A stretch of 40,091 nt of DNA from Bacillota bacterium (lineage in GTDB: Bacteria > Bacillota > Clostridia > Saccharofermentanales > Fastidiosipilaceae), in NCBI GenBank assembly GCA_030055235.1, contig JASGUW010000106.1, forward strand, positions 1 through 40,091, in the 5' to 3' direction. How positions within the stretch are numbered: the stretch's first letter is position 1; each line of letters begins with the position of its first letter. The position numbers and the translations under genes are program-made. The notes under the pieces were generated by a model. It worked only from the letters and a program-made list of their open reading frames with translations. It made no database searches and was not told the origin of the DNA. This document shows, piece after piece, positions 36,262 to 40,091 of this stretch.

Positions 36262-36840
36262 ATGGACTTTCAGACGGTCTGCGAAGGCAGTGCGCTTGGC
36301 ACCGATCTCGTTCGTTTTTATGTGAACGAGGGACTTGTGGAGCCTCTGTTTACGGCCAGTCATCTGCCCGATGACGCCGAGTATGCTGAGGAGGACTTAA
36401 GCCGCCTCCTGGTGATCGCCAACCTTAACCGTCTGAACATGCCGCTGGGTGAGGTGAAGCTTTTTTTTGAGCAGCCGGAGCGGGCGCCCGCCCTTCTGCT
36501 GGAGCATCACCAGCGCCTGCAGCAGGAGGCTTTGTACAGTCAGGTGCGCCTGGCTGAGCTCGACAATTTCGACCTGGCTCTCTTCGGCGATGGCTCGCGG
36601 GGCCTGGATGCTCTGGCGAAGCTCGAACTTGACCTGCCGTTGAACGACCCCGAGCGGCAGCGCAGCGACCGTCGTCTGCGCAGCGAAACCATCCGTCGCC
36701 TGCAGCAGGAGCTCGACGACCTGGCCTACGATCTGACGGCGATGGGCATGCGCCAGCACCGGCAGTTTCTTGTCATTCTGGTCCTGATCTTCCTGCTGCT
36801 GCTCGCGCTCGGCTGGATCGTCGGACCCTATATATTGTGA
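36262..36840 (+). CDS. MerR-like regulator with C-terminal membrane anchor
   Basis: A 192-residue protein. The first 70 residues resemble a MerR-type winged helix (GTDLVRFYVNEGLVEP, then YAEEDLSRLLVIANLNRLNMPLGEVKLFF). A long helical region follows (about 75-165), likely a dimer coiled coil with many Arg/Gln/Leu. A single hydrophobic helix closes the protein (FLVILVLIFLLLLALGWIVG). This gives a membrane-tethered DNA-binding protein with almost no outside part. It is divergent from murL and 7 bp upstream of the amidase gene, which suggests wall-stress control. GGAGG lies 13 nt before the ATG, which is a long spacing. Confidence 0.72.
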   Translation: MDFQTVCEGSALGTDLVRFYVNEGLVEPLFTASHLPDDAEYAEEDLSRLLVIANLNRLNMPLGEVKLFFEQPERAPALLLEHHQRLQQEALYSQVRLAELDNFDLALFGDGSRGLDALAKLELDLPLNDPERQRSDRRLRSETIRRLQQELDDLAYDLTAMGMRQHRQFLVILVLIFLLLLALGWIVGPYIL

Positions 36841-36847
36841 GGTTTTT

Positions 36848-38260
36848 GTGTTGAACTCTGATTCCCGGAAGCCGGGCCCTAACCGGGGCCCAGCCCGTTT
36901 CATCCTGCTCGGCGTTCTCGTGATCGTCATGACGTCGACCATCGTTGCAGCCGCCCGCGGCCAGCTGCCGCTGCCGGTGCCGCCGCAGGGCGACCGGGCG
37001 ACCGCCAGCCGCCCTGAGAACCCGGGGCACGACGCCGGCAGGGACGGCGATACGGCCAACGGCCAGGCGGACAGCGGCAATGCGGATGGCGGCCATGCTG
37101 ATGACGGCAATGCGGCACCGGCCTCCGATCCGGAGCGCGGGACGGATGATGCCCCGGCCCCTACCGGCCCGTTCCAGCCCGAGGTCACTACAACCCAGGC
37201 CCAAGCGCTTCCGATCGAAAGTGAAACGACCGCAGCCACAGCCGACAGGAGCCGGGTGCGCTATCTGCTCAGCGAAAACAATGATATAGCCGACAGTGAG
37301 GCCCGTCCTGATGCCAGCGGCACCTGGACGCAGTGGGCTCCGGGAATTTCCACCCCCTATCTGCTCGATGTCCGCCTGCCCGACTTTGACCCGGCAAAAC
37401 CGCTGAACGGCATTACCGTCATTCTGGATCCGGGCCACGGCGGCAAGGATCCGGGGACGGCCGGCTTTGACGGCGGCGGTAACGAGCATCCCGAAAAGGT
37501 CTTCAATTACAACGTCGCGCAGCGCGTCATCCCCATGCTTGAGGCCCAGGGCGCCCAGGTGATTCCCACCCGCACGGGGGATGAATGGGTCTCTTTATAC
37601 TCCCGGATCGCCATAGCCGGCCAGTATGCCACATCGATCTGGCAGGCCCTGCTGGAACAGACCGCAGCTGATACGGCCTGGATCGGGGCCATCGAAGGCG
37701 GCTTCCAGGTCATGCGTTCCATCAACGAGGACACCGCCGGCAGCGGCGGGCGCGGCATGGCCCAGGGTGTCGGCATGAACGAGGCCATGCGCAAGGCTCT
37801 GGACATGCAGCTGCAGCTGACCAACACCATCTATCTTTCGATTCACGCCAACGCCTCAAATGATTCGAGTGTACGGGGTTATCAGGTCTACTATACGCCT
37901 TCCGATGCCGTCTATGCCGCCGAAGGCGAGCGGGTGCGCACCCAGCCCGACGGCGAAGACACCAAGCCGATCAGCCCCTTCTATGCACACTATGACAATG
38001 ACGGCCGGCGGGCTCTGGCCGAAGCGCTGGCCCAGGCGCTGGGAGAAAGCGTGCCGGAGCTCAACAAGCACCCCCAGCCGGTGACCAGCGGCAACTATGC
38101 CTATCTGCGCGAAGTTGGCTACAACGCCGTCATGATTGAGGCCGGCTTCATGTCAAACCCCTCCGACCTGGCCCTGCTGCTTGACGAATCCGTTCAGCAG
38201 AGGCTGGCTGAAGGCATCATCCGCGGCCTGGCCGCCTATGCCGAGGCACTCGCGTCCTAA
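36848..38260 (+). CDS. N-acetylmuramoyl-L-alanine amidase (Amidase_3)
   Basis: Zinc amidase that cuts the bond between MurNAc and L-Ala in peptidoglycan. It has 470 residues: an N-terminal membrane helix or uncleaved signal (FILLGVLVIVMTSTIVAA), a low-complexity Asp/Gly/Ala/Pro-rich spacer (to about 145) and a C-terminal Amidase_3 domain. Zinc and catalytic residues are visible in ILDPGHGGKDPG, NEHPEKVFN, YLSIHANAS and MIEAGFMSNPSDL. About 70 extra residues between the second and third motifs (ATSIWQALLEQTAADTAWIG onward) are an insertion relative to the core family and could be a regulatory helix. The start is GTG with GAGG 5 nt upstream, formed at the stop of the MerR-like gene. Confidence 0.9.
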   Translation: MLNSDSRKPGPNRGPARFILLGVLVIVMTSTIVAAARGQLPLPVPPQGDRATASRPENPGHDAGRDGDTANGQADSGNADGGHADDGNAAPASDPERGTDDAPAPTGPFQPEVTTTQAQALPIESETTAATADRSRVRYLLSENNDIADSEARPDASGTWTQWAPGISTPYLLDVRLPDFDPAKPLNGITVILDPGHGGKDPGTAGFDGGGNEHPEKVFNYNVAQRVIPMLEAQGAQVIPTRTGDEWVSLYSRIAIAGQYATSIWQALLEQTAADTAWIGAIEGGFQVMRSINEDTAGSGGRGMAQGVGMNEAMRKALDMQLQLTNTIYLSIHANASNDSSVRGYQVYYTPSDAVYAAEGERVRTQPDGEDTKPISPFYAHYDNDGRRALAEALAQALGESVPELNKHPQPVTSGNYAYLREVGYNAVMIEAGFMSNPSDLALLLDESVQQRLAEGIIRGLAAYAEALAS

Positions 38261-38287
38261 AGGACGCCACCTGCAGGAGCCCAGAGA

Positions 38288-39451
38288 GTGGATCTCAACA
38301 GCCAGAACACCCGGCGCATCCTCCTGATCATCACCTTCGCGGTGCTGCTTTTCCTCGCCGTCCAGAACATCACGGCTATCTGGCGCTTCATAGCCTGGAT
38401 CTTCGGCATCGTGGGCCCTCTGCTCGTCGGCGCCGCCATGGCCTTTGTCATCAACGTGCCGATGGCAGCCATCGAGAAGCGTTTCTTCTCACAGCCCTGG
38501 AAGCGCGGCGACAGCTTCCGCCGCCGTGCCGCCCGCCCCACTGCGATGCTCGTCACCCTGCTCCTGATCCTGGCGGCGATCGGCGGCCTTTTCTTCCTGG
38601 TCATTCCCGAAATAGCCCGCTCCATCGCCTCTCTGGCCGAGCGCCTGCCCTCCTTTATCCGCGAACTGCAGGCCTGGATCCGGGATCTCAGCCACGATAT
38701 TCCGGCGATCGGCGAAGTCATCCAGGAATCCGACCTTGATCTCAACAAACTGGGTGGCGGTCTGACCAAATGGCTGACAGACGCCTCCGGCCAGATCGCC
38801 TCAATGGCCGTCAGCATCACCGGCCGTGTGGTCGGCGTCATCTTCGACCTCTTTATGTCGCTGATCTTTGCGCTTTACATTCTGTCAAGAAAGGAGCGCC
38901 TGGGCGAACAGGCCCGCTCCCTCCTTTATGCCTTCCTGCCGGAAGCCCGGGCCGACCGCATCGTCACACTGACCTCACTGGTCGCCGACTCCTTTGCCAA
39001 CTTCCTGACGGGCCAGGTGACCGAAGCCTTCATTCTGGCTGTCCTGATGTTCATCACCAACTCCCTTTTCCGCTTCCCCTATGCCCTGATGATCTCCGTC
39101 CTCGTAGGCACCCTGAACCTCATTCCCATCTTTGGTGCCGTCATTGGCGCCCTCATCGGAGCTATCCTGGTTCTGATCGAATCACCGATGCTCGCCATCG
39201 GCTTCCTCATCGTCAACATCGTCGTCCAGCAGTTTGAGAACAACGTCATCTACCCGCGCACGGTGGGCAAGCAGGTGGGGCTGCCGGCGATGTGGGTGCT
39301 GGCTGCGACCGTTGTCGGCGGCGCCGTCGGCGGTGTGGCGGGCATTCTGCTCGCCATCCCCCTCCTCTCCGTGCTCTATGTCCTGACGAGCCACCAGGTG
39401 GGCGAGCGTCTGAAGCGCCGGCGCATTCCCCGTTTCAAGATTGATCGCTGA
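38288..39451 (+). CDS. AI-2E family transporter-type membrane protein
   Basis: A 387-residue member of the PF01594 family (AI-2E, YdiK/YhhQ/TqsA-like) with about eight membrane helices. The family pattern is clear: N-terminal helix pair (RILLIITFAVLLFLAVQNI), a large soluble middle section with SLAERLPSFIRELQ, the central VTEAFILAVLMF, then ALMISVLVGTLNLIPIFGAV and NNVIYPRTVGKQVGLPAMWV near the end. Members have been linked to export of signals or to sodium-proton exchange, so the substrate is open. The start is GTG, preceded by AGGAG, 27 bp after the amidase. The stop lies inside a 17-bp repeat. Confidence 0.88.
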   Translation: MDLNSQNTRRILLIITFAVLLFLAVQNITAIWRFIAWIFGIVGPLLVGAAMAFVINVPMAAIEKRFFSQPWKRGDSFRRRAARPTAMLVTLLLILAAIGGLFFLVIPEIARSIASLAERLPSFIRELQAWIRDLSHDIPAIGEVIQESDLDLNKLGGGLTKWLTDASGQIASMAVSITGRVVGVIFDLFMSLIFALYILSRKERLGEQARSLLYAFLPEARADRIVTLTSLVADSFANFLTGQVTEAFILAVLMFITNSLFRFPYALMISVLVGTLNLIPIFGAVIGALIGAILVLIESPMLAIGFLIVNIVVQQFENNVIYPRTVGKQVGLPAMWVLAATVVGGAVGGVAGILLAIPLLSVLYVLTSHQVGERLKRRRIPRFKIDR

Positions 39452-39550
39452 CCAAGATCCCTCGTTGATCAAGATCCCTCGTTGATCAAGATCGCTCGGT
39501 GATCAAGATCGCTCGCTGATCAAGATCGCTCGGTGATCAAGATTGATCGC
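39435..39550. repeat. 17-bp tandem repeat crossing the AI-2E gene stop
   Basis: Six full units of TGATCAAGATCGCTCGG-type sequence (starting 39449, 39466, 39483, 39500, 39517 and 39534) are preceded by 14 bases of a unit within the gene. The gene stop TGA (39449-39451) is the first codon of unit 1, and each unit carries the palindrome TGATCA. Confidence 0.92.
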
Positions 39551-39556
39551 TAATAG

Positions 39557-39590
39557 AAAGGCTCCCCGCGCGTGAGGAGCCTTTTTCTTT
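39557..39590 (+). terminator. Rho-independent terminator
   Basis: AAAGGCTCC (39557-39565) pairs with GGAGCCTTT (39576-39584) around a 10-nt loop, followed by TTCTTT. It ends the MerR-like/amidase/AI-2E transcript. Confidence 0.85.
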
Positions 39591-39696
39591 GACTGTTTCT
39601 CAGAAATCTGGCAGCTTAACTACGGCAGCTTCCGACCTCCGTGTGTGCAGTTTTTGCGTTCAGGACGGAGGCAACCTGTTCTGGAACACCGAAAGT

Positions 39697-40091
39697 ATCC
39701 AGAGCGTAACAATTGCTCACCCGGAGCCATTTTCTGTGCAAAATTTACGCTCTGGACAGCCGAGGCCTGGTCAAGACACTGAAATGGTGTCCAGAGCGGA
39801 AAAATTGCTCACTCAGAGTCATTTTCTGTGCAAAATTTACGCTCTGGACAAGCGAAGCCCGGTCTGGACACCGAAATAGTGTCCAGAGCGTAAAAACTGC
39901 TCACTCAGAGCCATTTTCTGTGCAAAATTTACGCTCTGGACAGCCGAGGCCCGGTCAAGGCACTAAAATGATGTCCAGAGCGGAAAAATTGCTCACCCGG
40001 AGCCGTTTTCTGTGCAAAATTTACGCTCTGGACCGGTGAAGCTCGGTCAAGGCACTGAAATGGTGTCCAGAGCGGAAAAATTGCTCACTCA
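39697..40091. repeat. 92-bp hairpin array (family E), truncated by the window end
   Basis: Units start at 39697, 39789, 39881, 39973 and 40065, an exact 92-bp period. Each has a 10-bp stem GTCCAGAGCG / CGCTCTGGAC, lengthened by TAAA / TTTA in some units, enclosing about 40 nt that includes GCTCACTCAGAG and TTTTCTGTGCAAAA. The spacer of about 30 nt (GCCGAGGCCCGGTCAAGGCA-like) is less conserved. Frames across it are repeat products. Confidence 0.92.

Overview
The window looks like a chromosomal segment of a Gram-positive anaerobe, most likely a GC-rich member of the Bacillota (Clostridia-like). This rests on an LtaS-type polyglycerol-phosphate synthase, several lipoproteins with clear lipoboxes, a PASTA-free LysM surface protein, a DUF2207-type membrane protein, Shine-Dalgarno starts and Rho-independent terminators. 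No rRNA or ribosomal protein is present, so the taxonomic call is an inference. Coding DNA is GC-rich, while several long intergenic stretches are AT-rich or made of tandem hairpin repeats.

Layout. 1-3.9 kb: a 70-bp hairpin repeat array, then an LtaS-family enzyme convergent with an N-carbamoylputrescine amidase-like nitrilase. 4.7-8.6 kb: a glucuronide cluster (beta-glucuronidase, an orphan PTS EIIC with an altered signature motif, a small lipoprotein) ending in a strong terminator. 8.8-11.3 kb: a decayed IS5-type element followed by a large mosaic repeat array. 11.4-14.1 kb: a two-gene serine synthesis operon (class V aminotransferase, then serA). 14.3-18.3 kb: a degenerate PP2C-like protein with a LysM tail and a DUF2207-like membrane protein. 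18.5-19.2 kb: ten 71-bp hairpin units. 19.4-24.6 kb: a TetR-controlled export cassette (TetR, MFS, FtsX-type permease, ATPase) with two matching 17-bp operators. 24.7 kb: tRNA-Ala(CGC). 25.6-27.2 kb: an IS1634-type transposase. 27.7-32.1 kb: a DtxR-type regulator convergent with a cobalamin operon, btuF-btuC-btuD-adenosyltransferase, preceded by a B12 riboswitch and an attenuator terminator. 32.4-32.7 kb: a second copy of the mosaic repeat family. 33.3-38.3 kb: a cell-wall region with MurL and MurD (the L-Glu/epimerase route to D-Glu in peptidoglycan), a divergent membrane-anchored MerR-like protein and a zinc amidase. 38.3-39.6 kb: an AI-2E family membrane protein, a 17-bp repeat and a terminator. 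From 39.7 kb a 92-bp hairpin array runs off the window.

Two things stand out. The first is the MurD-MurL pair, an unusual route to the D-glutamate of peptidoglycan. The second is the set of intergenic tandem arrays: at least four families (periods 70, 60, 71 and 92 bp), unrelated in sequence but sharing one architecture of conserved outer inverted arms around inner hairpins. In one of them the inner stem is replaced on both sides at once. These arrays are not explained by any gene or known element I can recognise.
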